This document shows, one piece after another, positions 1 through 7,525 of a stretch of DNA of 64,000 nucleotides. The notes under the pieces were generated by a model. The model ran no database searches. It saw only the letters and a program-made list of their open reading frames with translations, and was not told the origin of the DNA. The stretch's first letter is position 1. Every line of letters starts with the position of its first letter. The stretch covers positions 1 to 64,000 of the IMG/VR virus record IMGVR_UViG_3300030098_006630; one strand, 5' to 3'. Source of the DNA: a virus. Made by a program: the position numbers and the translations under genes.

Positions 1-1724
1 AAAACTACTTTGACCAGTATTCCGCTGATGGTAAAGGGTTTGTCATGGTGAGATTAGAGCATCTTGCTGATGATAATAATGAAAAGAAAATCGCTCTTGT
101 TTATGATAGAGACGGACAGTTAGAAGAAATTTTTAACGCTCCTGATGATTCTATTGATGAAGATTTATGGGAGAACGCTGTTGCTGTAAATATTATTGAA
201 GGTATATTTGAAGGATCCAAATACGCGGGTAAAGGTCAGATGATTTACAATGAAATCTGGGAAACTCACACAAGAAGCGGCTGGGATGAAGAAAAAAAGG
301 TTCCTGGTATTTGGAAAGCAATTGCCAAAGGAATAATCGATAAATACAGTGATGGCGATTTAAGTGAGCCTGATTTTGATGATGGCGATGAATTAGCCGA
401 GTTTATTCACGATAGGCTTCAAGGAATCGGAAAAGAGATTGAATATCAAGGTCAGAACAATATTGAAGAAAACCCTCCTGGACCTGACCCTGCTGCTTTC
501 CAAAATATTCTAGATGAATTTGAACAAAACTCAAAGCACATATATATAAACCTAGAAGACTATGATGAATCAGTATATTTCTCAGGTGGGTTGACTTTTG
601 AATTTGATGAGATTGATGAAATGGACTGGGTTGGCGACCCTGACTTTGGCTGGAATGGCGATGAAGCCGAAAAGGTTACAGATATTGCCAGAGAAGTTAT
701 GGACGACAACTACATTTATCCTGATGAGATTGAAGTAGATTGGTCTGAAGGGTATAGAAGAAATCCAGACACAGGTGCATATGAAAGAACAGGAGATCAT
801 CATCTTTCAATTCGCGTCAGCCTTCACCCTGATTATAACGAACCTCAAACACCCGATGGGTTTAAAGAATTTGCCGATCGCTTGCTAGGATATGATGAAA
901 ACTACGAAGCTGCGAAAGATGCTATATTGCAAGCATTCTACACCAACAATCTTCTTAAGTCCGAAGCACTTGCCAACGCTCAACAAATCCAAGTTGAACT
1001 TGAGAACGATCTTAAGCACTTTGATGAGATTAAGATTGGTGATGGAGAGATTACTGCCTATGGCGACCTTCATGTTCAACTACCCCGCATCCCTGCTGAT
1101 TTCTTTGAACTTTCCCGCAAGATGGGAACAGGCGAGAACCCAGGGGAGTGGTACGATAGGAAAGATGGACTCACTGGTATGGCGCGGGGAATGAAAGAAA
1201 GCTATATTGACTTCCTAAAAAATAAACTTCTTAGATTGATGGATGATGCTGTAACTCGTCAAAGATTTAAATCTTCTATTGGAAAGATTTTTAAGAAAGC
1301 CGAAGAAGATGCTGATAAACAACTGGAACTTCCGCTACAGGAAGCGGACAATCCTTATGAGTTAGGCAACTTTACTTACTCAACAGTTCCAAGTCAAAGA
1401 GTATATCACCCAGAAAGCGGAAAGTTTACAGTTCCTTTCTATGTTGAGATTCCTTTAAGAGACGATTCACTTAAATGGAACATGCAGTTTTTACGAGACG
1501 TTGATAGGTTCTGGAGCTTGATTGAAGATGCTTATGAAGCGGCTTGGACTGGAATGATTGAAGATTTTGTGGCTCACAACACAACCTACGTTAAAAGATA
1601 TCTTTCCATGTGGGATGAGAAAGAAGCCGAAGAAAAACAACAAGCAGCTATTGATGCCGAAAGAAAATCTTGGGACGATGCGATGAATGAACATTTCCAA
1701 GGGTGGAGGAACTTCTTAAAATGA
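1..1724 (+). CDS. Large acidic hypothetical protein, 5' partial
   Basis: The frame is open from the left edge, and the 14 codons before the first ATG (position 45) read like normal protein, so the gene probably starts outside the window. A weak GGG-type ribosome site 7 nt before position 45 means that ATG cannot be excluded. The visible 559+ residues are rich in Asp, Glu, Tyr and Trp, with no signal peptide or membrane segment. A more basic, helical section (about residues 300-440) precedes the sequence LELPLQEADNPYELG. No domain was recognised. The stop overlaps the start of the next gene, so the two are probably co-translated. Function unknown; a virion-associated or internal protein is possible but unsupported. 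Confidence 0.8.
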   Translation, partial: NYFDQYSADGKGFVMVRLEHLADDNNEKKIALVYDRDGQLEEIFNAPDDSIDEDLWENAVAVNIIEGIFEGSKYAGKGQMIYNEIWETHTRSGWDEEKKVPGIWKAIAKGIIDKYSDGDLSEPDFDDGDELAEFIHDRLQGIGKEIEYQGQNNIEENPPGPDPAAFQNILDEFEQNSKHIYINLEDYDESVYFSGGLTFEFDEIDEMDWVGDPDFGWNGDEAEKVTDIAREVMDDNYIYPDEIEVDWSEGYRRNPDTGAYERTGDHHLSIRVSLHPDYNEPQTPDGFKEFADRLLGYDENYEAAKDAILQAFYTNNLLKSEALANAQQIQVELENDLKHFDEIKIGDGEITAYGDLHVQLPRIPADFFELSRKMGTGENPGEWYDRKDGLTGMARGMKESYIDFLKNKLLRLMDDAVTRQRFKSSIGKIFKKAEEDADKQLELPLQEADNPYELGNFTYSTVPSQRVYHPESGKFTVPFYVEIPLRDDSLKWNMQFLRDVDRFWSLIEDAYEAAWTGMIEDFVAHNTTYVKRYLSMWDEKEAEEKQQAAIDAERKSWDDAMNEHFQGWRNFLK

Positions 1725-2143
1725 AAAAATTCTTACCAAAAAACTGGAAGCCGCTATTCATAGAGAACTCTAAAGTTCCTGTGTGGCTTTCTAAAATCGC
1801 ACCCCTTAATATAGGGGCAATCTGTCTTTTCGTCGTTGTCTTCTCAAGAGGCAAAGCCGATGAGGTTACCCGAAGACATGAGACAGTTCACTTCCAACAA
1901 TGCATTGATACTTTAGTTATAGGAACTTTACTTCTTTATCTTTGGGATTGGATTTGGGGTCTTATTAAGTACAGAAAAGATTGGAAGGGTCAAAAAACCA
2001 CTCGTGGTTATGATTACACATCTGCTGCTAATAAAGCTTATCACCGTGTTAGAGCGGAACAAGAAGCTTATACTAATGAACTGGATGTAGATTATCTACA
2101 AAACAGAAAACGTTGGCGATGGATGTGGAAGTATAAAGTGTGA
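1721..2143 (+). CDS. Small membrane-associated HExxH zinc peptidase-like protein
   Basis: The ATG overlaps the previous stop (ATGA) and has GGAGG upstream. The 140-residue product has a hydrophobic segment near residues 27-42, then HETVH (His53 and His57) followed by a second hydrophobic stretch and, near residue 113, RAEQEAY, which could give the third zinc ligand. HExxH followed by a Glu-x-x-Ala-Tyr segment is typical of small zincin-like proteins found in phages and bacteria. It may act at the inner membrane, but no substrate can be named. It is the first of three HExxH proteins in the window. The metallopeptidase fold is likely; activity is inferred. Confidence 0.65.
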   Translation: MKKFLPKNWKPLFIENSKVPVWLSKIAPLNIGAICLFVVVFSRGKADEVTRRHETVHFQQCIDTLVIGTLLLYLWDWIWGLIKYRKDWKGQKTTRGYDYTSAANKAYHRVRAEQEAYTNELDVDYLQNRKRWRWMWKYKV

Positions 2144-2370
2144 AAAAGTTTTTTAAAAAAATAGATTATAAGTTATTGATTTTATTGATTATTATCTTTG
2201 TAGGGATAATCCTATCGGTATGTCTTCCACGTATAGAATACTCGGATAAAATAGTAATTGAGATAGACAAAAAAACTTGTTCTGTATCTCTCCTAGATAA
2301 AGACAAACTGATAGCGAAACTTAAATCTAATAAAAAAGACTGTAAAGTTTACATCTTAAAACACGATTAA
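2140..2370 (+). CDS. Small single-pass membrane protein
   Basis: A GTG start overlaps the previous stop (GTGTGA). The product is 76 residues: a basic start, one strong hydrophobic helix at about residues 12-30, and a charged tail with three Cys that would face the periplasm or the cytoplasm depending on topology. No family was recognised. It follows the membrane-linked peptidase and meets minus-strand genes at its 3' end, overlapping the next gene by 4 nt. Membrane anchoring is well supported; function is unknown. Confidence 0.6.
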   Translation: MKKFFKKIDYKLLILLIIIFVGIILSVCLPRIEYSDKIVIEIDKKTCSVSLLDKDKLIAKLKSNKKDCKVYILKHD

Positions 2371-2621
2371 TACTTGCTTACTAGTTCTAGACTCTTCGGA
2401 TTACACCAGTTTGCTCCGCCTTTAGCGAAGTATACTTCGATGACTTGTTTAATCTCATCATCGCCTTCCCAATTCTCAACACTTAAAACAATGCCAATAT
2501 CAGTTAAATCATTCTTGTTTGGCTCATCTACAATGTAAGGTATCTCAGGCGAAGAGTACCACCATTTTACGAGATCGCCAGTCTTGAAACCTGAAGTTGG
2601 GTTTTTTGAAACCATCTCCAT
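2367..2621 (-). CDS. Small conserved-type protein, paralogue of the protein at 3270-3497
   Basis: This 84-residue protein has a GDLVKW start region, a central GIVLSVEN segment and a strand-rich end with a hydrophobic VIEVYFA and a Trp. The same order (GKLVKF, GIILG, YKIYWF, final acidic Leu/Phe-rich tail) occurs in the plus-strand protein about 650 nt away, so the two look paralogous. A small beta-barrel (SH3-like) fold is plausible. An alternative start is the Met two codons downstream. The start overlaps the end of the minus-strand gene upstream by 55 nt. Function unknown. Confidence 0.6.
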   Translation of the reverse strand: MEMVSKNPTSGFKTGDLVKWWYSSPEIPYIVDEPNKNDLTDIGIVLSVENWEGDDEIKQVIEVYFAKGGANWCNPKSLELVSKY

Positions 2622-2992
2622 AAATATATTTGGTTCTGGAATTTCTTTCTTCTTCTTTCTTGATAGAATTTAATCTTTTTCATCTTACGCTTAAGTTTTC
2701 TCGAACGACGATCCTTAAAAAATTGTAATTTTTTCAAAGCTCTTCTTTCCTTTAGGGAGAGACTGTTTGTTTTCACAAACTGAATATTCAAGGGGTTGTA
2801 TAACTTTTTTCCGTTGGATGGTGTATTACTGATTTTATAAAGATTTAGAGTATTTCCCACTTCAGTATCAACATAGTTTATTTTATCTGAGCGATGTAGC
2901 TGCTTGGTAGTTTGAATAAATTTATTTGCCGATGCGGAGGAGGCAGGAATCATAAGAAACAGCCAAAGCATTAGAATTATTAGTTTTTTCAT
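2567..2992 (-). CDS. Secreted basic hypothetical protein
   Basis: The first 23 residues form a clear signal peptide: two Lys, a hydrophobic run of Leu/Ile/Met, then SSASANKF as a likely signal peptidase I site after Ala. The mature part (about 118 residues) is strongly basic, with runs of Lys and Arg in its second half. It overlaps the next minus-strand gene by 55 nt, so the last 18 codons are shared coding DNA. No domain was recognised. Export to the periplasm is likely; a role in altering the host envelope or binding nucleic acid or polyanions is only a guess. Confidence 0.6.
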   Translation of the reverse strand: MKKLIILMLWLFLMIPASSASANKFIQTTKQLHRSDKINYVDTEVGNTLNLYKISNTPSNGKKLYNPLNIQFVKTNSLSLKERRALKKLQFFKDRRSRKLKRKMKKIKFYQERRRKKFQNQIYLWRWFQKTQLQVSRLAIS

Positions 2993-3090
2993 TTTAAAAA
3001 CACTCCAGTTTGATGTCTTGTCTATACATAGACAGGTCTTTTATTAAGCGACCTTAATATTTTACTTTTTTTTTGACTATTTAAGGAATA

Positions 3091-3114
3091 ATTTTCTACC
3101 TCTTTGTAGAAAAT
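3091..3114 (+). promoter_or_regulatory. Perfect 9-bp hairpin in a divergent intergenic region
   Basis: ATTTTCTAC at 3091-3099 is followed by a 6-nt loop and its exact complement GTAGAAAAT at 3106-3114. It sits between a minus-strand gene (start 2992) and a plus-strand gene (start 3133) and just before a purine-rich ribosome site. There is no T-run after it, so it is not an obvious rho-independent terminator. It may be a repressor operator or an RNA 5' hairpin. Confidence 0.5.
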
Positions 3115-3132
3115 AGAAGAGGGAACTGAGAA

Positions 3133-3285
3133 ATGGAAAAATTTGTAATCACTGAGGGTTATAACGAACTGCATTTAATGATTTTAGAAATTTTTAAAGA
3201 TAATAAAAAAGTTGAAGTAGTTATGGATAGAAGGAATAAGCAAGACAAACTTAAGTATAAGCACGATAAATGTCTCTTTCAATAG
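3133..3285 (+). CDS. Small hypothetical protein, 50 residues
   Basis: ATG at 3133 follows GAGGGA at a good distance and opens a 50-codon frame. The product begins MEKFVITEGYNEL and ends in a very basic Lys/Arg-rich tail. Its last 16 nt overlap the next gene, whose ATG lies inside the frame, which fits translational coupling. It is the first plus-strand gene after the intergenic hairpin. No family was recognised. Confidence 0.5.
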   Translation: MEKFVITEGYNELHLMILEIFKDNKKVEVVMDRRNKQDKLKYKHDKCLFQ

Positions 3286-3497
3286 AAATTTTTAAAACTG
3301 GCAAGTTAGTAAAATTTAAAGATAATTGGCTTAAAGAAAACAAGCAAGATCCCGATGTTAAAGAGTGTCATTTTGGTATTATTTTAGGGGCAGCTACTTC
3401 TGAAAGTCAGATTCTTTATAAAATCTATTGGTTTCCCATAAATAAAATTTTTTATGATGATGATTGGAGAATAGAAGCTTTTGAAGAACAGATTTAA
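3270..3497 (+). CDS. Small conserved-type protein, paralogue of the minus-strand protein at 2367-2621
   Basis: The 75-residue product shares an ordered set of features with the minus-strand protein 650 nt away: a GKLVKFKDNW start, GIILG in the middle, YKIYWFPI and an acidic end. This suggests a duplicated small beta-rich fold placed in opposite orientation. Its start lies within the end of the preceding 50-residue gene. Function unknown. Confidence 0.6.
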   Translation: MSLSIEIFKTGKLVKFKDNWLKENKQDPDVKECHFGIILGAATSESQILYKIYWFPINKIFYDDDWRIEAFEEQI

Positions 3498-3672
3498 AAT
3501 TCTTTATAATATGATAAAGAACACCAAGCATGGTAAACTTTATTTAGGATATTATTTATTAGCTTCTTCTTTAGATAAAATTATCTTCTTTATTACTTTA
3601 GGTTTTCTTAAGGTTAACTTAAAAAGAAGAGTTTATAAGTCTTATATCAAATACAGACTAAAGAATAAATAA
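3481..3672 (+). CDS. Small basic protein with one hydrophobic segment
   Basis: The frame can begin at TTG 3481, inside the end of the previous gene, or at ATG 3511. The product (63 or 53 residues) is very basic, with a hydrophobic stretch LDKIIFFITLGFLKV in the middle and a Lys/Arg-rich end. No family was recognised. It lies before an AT-only stretch that probably ends the transcription unit. Given the uncertain start, this is a moderate call. Confidence 0.4.
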   Translation: MKNRFKILYNMIKNTKHGKLYLGYYLLASSLDKIIFFITLGFLKVNLKRRVYKSYIKYRLKNK

Positions 3673-3721
3673 TACTATTATTATTATATATTATATATAT
3701 TATATAGACTGACGGTTTTTA
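3673..3721 (+). promoter_or_regulatory. AT-only intergenic stretch before the lipoprotein gene
   Basis: The first 36 bases of this 49-nt gap are only A and T, arranged as repeated TAT/ATA steps with short inverted repeats. It lies directly before the MopE/VWA lipoprotein start at 3722, which has no strong Shine-Dalgarno sequence. A late-type promoter (T4 late promoters are AT-rich octamers) or a melting-prone site is possible; the exact element cannot be named. Confidence 0.35.
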
Positions 3722-5638
3722 ATGAGTTTTTTCAAGCAAGCGATTTTATTAATATTTTTTGTTGTTAGTGGTTGCAGTGAATCTTTTTTAGATAAACCTG
3801 AAATTATTCCTACTCCTCAAGAAGCAATAAACGAACCTCCAACTCCTGTCATATCTTCAGAAGAATATGAAAAGAAATGCCACAGAAGAGAATATTATTT
3901 CTGCCCAGGAGTAGGTGGACCTTTACATCGGATTGAAATAGTAAAAGATATTTGTAAAGACCCCCCGGAAGTTATTTCTATTAGTGAATGTCAGGAGTTT
4001 CTTGAGTGTGACCCCAGTCAATTTAAAATGGGTGAAGAAGACTGCACAACGGACGAAGGACTACCAGGAACTAAAACCATCTATTGTGATAAAGGGTTTA
4101 TTAAAGATGGTCAATGTAAAACTGACTGTGTTGAAGAGATCTGCAACGGCATCGACGATGATTGTGATGGAGAGGTGGATGAAGGTCAATTAAATGCATG
4201 TGGCGAATGCGGCGTAGAAGACCCAGAAATCTGCGACGGTATAGACAATAATTGTAATGGAACGACAGACGAAGATTTAATTCAACCTTGTTCAACTATC
4301 TGTGACCAAGGTTATGAAATCTGCGAAGACGGTAGCTGGAATTCGTGCACCGCAAAACAACCCCAGCCAGAAATCTGCGACGGCATCGATAACGACTGCG
4401 ATGGCGAAGTAGACGAAGATTTAGATTGTTTGTGCACTATAAAAGATATCGGGACTTTATTTCCCTGCGAGGAGGAACCTTTATTGTGTGGAACTGGTTA
4501 TAAAACGTGCGAATGTAAAAACGCCGATTGTACAACTTTAGGGTTTACTCCTTGTTTTGCTATGTGTGCATGGATAATACCAGTGGACTCTGATTGTGAT
4601 CCCTATGCAGGAAAGCCTCTTCCTTATGAATTATGTAACAATCATGATGACAATTGCAATCAATTAATAGATGAAGATTTATATGAAGTGTGTTACACAG
4701 GACCTCCTGAGACTATGGACGTAGGCATATGCCAGTCAGGAATTGCAACTTGTTTCGAAGGCTCTTGGGGTAATTATACCGACGCCGGGGATTTTATATC
4801 TGGATACTGTAAGGATGAAATCTTACCTATGCCTGAAGATAAGTGTAATGGCGAAGATGAAGACTGCGATGGCAAAGTCGATAAAGACAAAGAAATGCAA
4901 GATACCGACATATTGTTTATCGTCGATTGGTCAGGGTCGATGATGGATGAGATAGAAGCAGTCTTAATTGCTTTAAATCAATTTGCAAAAAATTATAAAG
5001 ACGAAGAAGTTATACAATGGGGTTTGATTGTAGGACCAAGAGTACCAGGAACTTACGGAAACAATAATTATCTTGAAATAGTAAGCGATCTTAATTCCTT
5101 TGAAGATTTTATGTCAAGCTTTTCTTCTCTAGACAAAGACACTATGGACGGTCAGTTTGAAATGTTATACGATGCACTGTATTTGGCTATTTTAGATCTT
5201 TCAAGTACGGAACCTTGGCAGCTTGATGAGTTGACATGGACCACTATGGTAGGTTCATCAATCGCTGATTCTATCCCTAGTCTTCAAAATTTTAAGATTA
5301 ACTGGAGACCAAATGCCAAAAGAGTTATTATTGTGTTTTCCGATGAGCATGGACAAAGCTATATGATTCCTAAAAGTATCTTAGGGAGTAACTGGAACTC
5401 TAATTATGATGGCGTAACACAAGGTATTTTATTACAAATGCTAGCTTCAACATCAGAGACAACAGTTTATACTTTTACTAATAAAAACAGCAAAGATGCG
5501 AGTATGCCATTTGGAAACACAGGCTGGGAGCCATTAGCTACTCAATCAGGTGGAAAATGGTTTGAGCTTAAACATAGTCCCGCAGAGATGTATAATAACT
5601 TAATGGAAATAATTGATGCGGAAGTTTGCGGAAATTAA
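3722..5638 (+). CDS. Outer-surface lipoprotein with MopE-type Cys/Asp repeats and a VWA domain
   Basis: Residues 1-18 form a lipoprotein signal peptide ending VVSGC, so Cys18 is the likely lipidated residue. Residues about 139-390 contain five repeats of the EICDGIDNDCDGEVDED type, the Cys/Asp-rich putative metal-binding motif of MopE-like proteins common in Myxococcota and related deltaproteobacteria. Residues about 396-638 form a von Willebrand factor A domain, with the MIDAS-like start DWSGSM after hydrophobic ILFIV and a second acidic motif FSDEH. More than 20 Cys suggest an oxidised, extracytoplasmic fold. It should be exported and anchored in the host envelope, which is unusual for a phage gene. 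Possible roles are adhesion, envelope alteration or superinfection exclusion. The domains are well supported; the role is open. Confidence 0.85.
   Translation: MSFFKQAILLIFFVVSGCSESFLDKPEIIPTPQEAINEPPTPVISSEEYEKKCHRREYYFCPGVGGPLHRIEIVKDICKDPPEVISISECQEFLECDPSQFKMGEEDCTTDEGLPGTKTIYCDKGFIKDGQCKTDCVEEICNGIDDDCDGEVDEGQLNACGECGVEDPEICDGIDNNCNGTTDEDLIQPCSTICDQGYEICEDGSWNSCTAKQPQPEICDGIDNDCDGEVDEDLDCLCTIKDIGTLFPCEEEPLLCGTGYKTCECKNADCTTLGFTPCFAMCAWIIPVDSDCDPYAGKPLPYELCNNHDDNCNQLIDEDLYEVCYTGPPETMDVGICQSGIATCFEGSWGNYTDAGDFISGYCKDEILPMPEDKCNGEDEDCDGKVDKDKEMQDTDILFIVDWSGSMMDEIEAVLIALNQFAKNYKDEEVIQWGLIVGPRVPGTYGNNNYLEIVSDLNSFEDFMSSFSSLDKDTMDGQFEMLYDALYLAILDLSSTEPWQLDELTWTTMVGSSIADSIPSLQNFKINWRPNAKRVIIVFSDEHGQSYMIPKSILGSNWNSNYDGVTQGILLQMLASTSETTVYTFTNKNSKDASMPFGNTGWEPLATQSGGKWFELKHSPAEMYNNLMEIIDAEVCGN
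4133..4900 (+). repeat. Five Cys/Asp-rich coding repeats (MopE-type)
   Basis: Five versions of a roughly 17-codon unit begin near 4136, 4225, 4369, 4627 and 4840. Each encodes a Cys, then five or six residues rich in Gly, Ile, Asp and Asn, a second Cys and an acidic DGxVDED-like tail resembling a calcium loop. The copies differ at the DNA level and are spaced unevenly, so this is an old protein repeat and not a CRISPR or a recent tandem duplication. Confidence 0.8.
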
Positions 5639-5668
5639 TACTACTTATAGTCACAAGGAGATTGTAAT

Positions 5669-5968
5669 ATGAAGATTACAAAAGAAAAATTAAAAAACCT
5701 CATTAAAGAAGAATTACAGAGAACCCTAGAAGACGTAGGTTCGGTTAAGGACCAAGCCGATGTACTTACTATCTTTAGAAAAATTCCTGATGAGATGATG
5801 GCTAAAGTAGATAGACCATTAGAAATTTTAGACTTATTAGACGAAATATTCAACAGGTTAGGAGCGCAAGATTTTAAACGTGCAGCGCCAATTATTAAGC
5901 CTTATCTAAGAAATGTTTTACTTCAGCTCGATAGATGGGATGAACCCTCTGAAGAGTCAGAAGTTTAA
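5669..5968 (+). CDS. Small protein with capsid-targeting-like N-terminus
   Basis: AAGGAG lies 8 nt before the ATG. The 99-residue product begins with a basic amphipathic helix, KITKEKLKNLIKEEL, followed by an acidic stretch and a helical body. Similar LIKEEL-type starts occur in other genes of this region and resemble the short N-terminal capsid-targeting peptides that T4-type internal proteins lose to the prohead protease. The rest is soluble and alpha-helical with no recognised domain. It may be an internal virion protein; this is inferred from the N-terminus only. Confidence 0.6.
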   Translation: MKITKEKLKNLIKEELQRTLEDVGSVKDQADVLTIFRKIPDEMMAKVDRPLEILDLLDEIFNRLGAQDFKRAAPIIKPYLRNVLLQLDRWDEPSEESEV

Positions 5969-6002
5969 AATGAGATAAAAATTTTGAAAATATAGGCAAA
6001 CT

Positions 6003-6206
6003 ATGGATAAACTTAATTTTAATTTAGATGTTGAAGAGCTAGATAGTGCAACATGCGAAAACTGCGGAGGCGGATACTTTACTCCTTGTTTTATCATCAA
6101 AAAAGTATCTGCCCTACAGTCCCCTACAGGTCAAAAAATGATGATTCCTATACAAGTGTTTAAATGTGATAGTTGTGGAGAAGTGATTAACACTCTTGAC
6201 AACTAA
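6003..6206 (+). CDS. Small zinc-ribbon protein
   Basis: The 67-residue product has two Cys pairs: CENC near residues 19-22 and CDSC near residues 57-60. Between them is a strand-rich stretch with PTGQKMMIPIQVF. This is a classic zinc ribbon layout. Such small proteins are common in large marine phages and may bind nucleic acid or a protein partner. It sits between the capsid-targeting-like protein and the nucleotidyltransferase. Zinc binding is likely; function is unknown. Confidence 0.65.
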   Translation: MDKLNFNLDVEELDSATCENCGGGYFTPCFIIKKVSALQSPTGQKMMIPIQVFKCDSCGEVINTLDN

Positions 6207-6214
6207 TTATCTGT

Positions 6215-6997
6215 ATGAAAAACTCATGGAAAACATTTAAAAGTGCTATTTTAGAAGGTCGAGTTCTTTCACTTCCTTCTTTGCGAGTGAAAGATGATCT
6301 TGATCGTGAGATTTGGAATGAAAGAGACCAGCTTAAGCCAGAAATTAGAGAAAAACTACTTGAAATTGCTAAAGATTTCTGGGAAAACCAAGATTTAGAC
6401 CATGTAGAGATTAAAGATATCATCTTCACAGGCTCTTTAGCAAATTACAACTGGTCAAAATTCTCCGATATTGATCTTCATATTGTTATTGACTATACAG
6501 ATGTGAATAAAGACGCAGAATTAGTAAGAAAATACTTCAATTCTATTAAAAGCGTCTGGAATAAAGACCATGATATTCGCATTAAAGACTATGAAGTAGA
6601 AATGTATGTTCAAGATTACCTCGAACCGCACATCGCAACCGGTATTTACTCAGTGGAAAACGACGAATGGGTCAAAAAACCAAGCAAATTCAATCCAGAG
6701 ATTGATTATAAGTGCGTGACAATCAAAGCAAACTGCATCATGGACGAGATTGATGATATTCAAAGAGACTTTGATGAAGGTGAGTATGAAAAAGTTCATA
6801 AAAACGCCATTTCTTTAAAAGAAAAAATCAGGAATATGAGAAAATCCGGTCTTGAAACAGGAGGAGCATTCTCTGTTGAAAACTTGGCTTTTAAGGTCCT
6901 CCGAAGAAGCGTATATTTGAAAAAACTTAACGACCTAAAGCTCATGTCATATGATAAACTACAGTCAATGGATGAAAAAATTACAACAGAGGTTTAA
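6215..6997 (+). CDS. Nucleotidyltransferase-superfamily protein
   Basis: The motif GSLANYNWSKFSDIDLHI (Gly73-Ser74, Asp85 and Asp87) is the hallmark of the polymerase beta-like nucleotidyltransferase fold (GS...DxD), with a further acidic residue expected in the EVEMYVQDY segment. It should transfer a nucleotide to a protein, RNA or small molecule. The C-terminal third is helical. The first 15 residues (MKNSWKTFKSAILEG) resemble the T4 capsid-targeting peptide style, so it may be packaged in the head and delivered to the cell. The fold is well supported; substrate and packaging are inferred. Confidence 0.75.
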   Translation: MKNSWKTFKSAILEGRVLSLPSLRVKDDLDREIWNERDQLKPEIREKLLEIAKDFWENQDLDHVEIKDIIFTGSLANYNWSKFSDIDLHIVIDYTDVNKDAELVRKYFNSIKSVWNKDHDIRIKDYEVEMYVQDYLEPHIATGIYSVENDEWVKKPSKFNPEIDYKCVTIKANCIMDEIDDIQRDFDEGEYEKVHKNAISLKEKIRNMRKSGLETGGAFSVENLAFKVLRRSVYLKKLNDLKLMSYDKLQSMDEKITTEV

Positions 6998-6998
6998 A

Positions 6999-7277
6999 AT
7001 GTCTAAAAAGATTACTCCTATGGAATTAGCAGAGCGATGGGGCATAGCCTATATTGTTGATGCTAGCAATCATGAAGTTTGGAAAGAGACTTTTATGGCT
7101 TTAGGCACCGCTACGGTGTATTTAGACCATAAAGAAAAAGAAATTGAAAAATTATTTAATGAATTAACAGTCTTGAGAGAAGATATCGATGTATATACAG
7201 TAGCATTAGAACTGGCATCAAAAAAATATGAATTTAATATTGAAGAATTGCTTTTAGAGGCAGAAAAAACTATTTAA
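6999..7277 (+). CDS. Small hypothetical protein, 92 residues
   Basis: ATG 6999 follows the previous stop directly, with AGAGG a few bases upstream. The product is an alpha-helical, acidic protein of 92 residues with no signal peptide or metal motif. It starts MSKKITPMELAERWG, which could be a short helix-turn-helix-like segment, and ends in a long Glu-rich helix. It is part of the compact run of small genes between the nucleotidyltransferase and the metallopeptidase. Function unknown. Confidence 0.6.
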   Translation: MSKKITPMELAERWGIAYIVDASNHEVWKETFMALGTATVYLDHKEKEIEKLFNELTVLREDIDVYTVALELASKKYEFNIEELLLEAEKTI

Positions 7278-7280
7278 ATT

Positions 7281-7523
7281 ATGAAATTAGCCCAACTTTT
7301 GGAAATATGGAAGAATTTCCTCGCAAAAGAGGAAGAAAAAACACAGAACGAAGACGAAATTCTTGATGAAGTAGAAGATTTCCAAAAAGCAGTCAAGCGC
7401 GGCTATGTAAAAAACAGAAACAAATACTTAAAAAGCGGACCACAAGATCCTGGTCCTGCATATCCTAAAAAACCTAAAGAAACACGAGCATTATCAGGTC
7501 CAGGACCCTTCGCAGGAGCTTAA
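7281..7523 (+). CDS. Small basic hypothetical protein with amphipathic N-terminus
   Basis: The 80-residue product begins MKLAQLLEIWKNFLAKEEE, an amphipathic helix like the other capsid-targeting-like starts nearby. The C-terminal half is basic and Pro/Gly-rich (GPQDPGPAYPKKPKET). It sits 2 nt before the metallopeptidase gene. A small packaged virion protein would fit the N-terminus and context, but there is no direct evidence. Confidence 0.55.
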   Translation: MKLAQLLEIWKNFLAKEEEKTQNEDEILDEVEDFQKAVKRGYVKNRNKYLKSGPQDPGPAYPKKPKETRALSGPGPFAGA

Positions 7524-7525
7524 AA

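Noticed and set aside
892-1194. Second open frame inside the first gene
   Set aside because: It is out of frame with a gene of normal composition, has a low-likelihood start and no family features.
3673-3721. AT-only stretch considered as a replication origin
   Set aside because: There are no initiator-box repeats or replication genes next to it; a promoter is simpler.
4133-4900. Repeats considered as CRISPR or recent tandem duplications
   Set aside because: The units encode protein repeats, differ at many bases and are unevenly spaced, with no constant repeat and spacer lengths.
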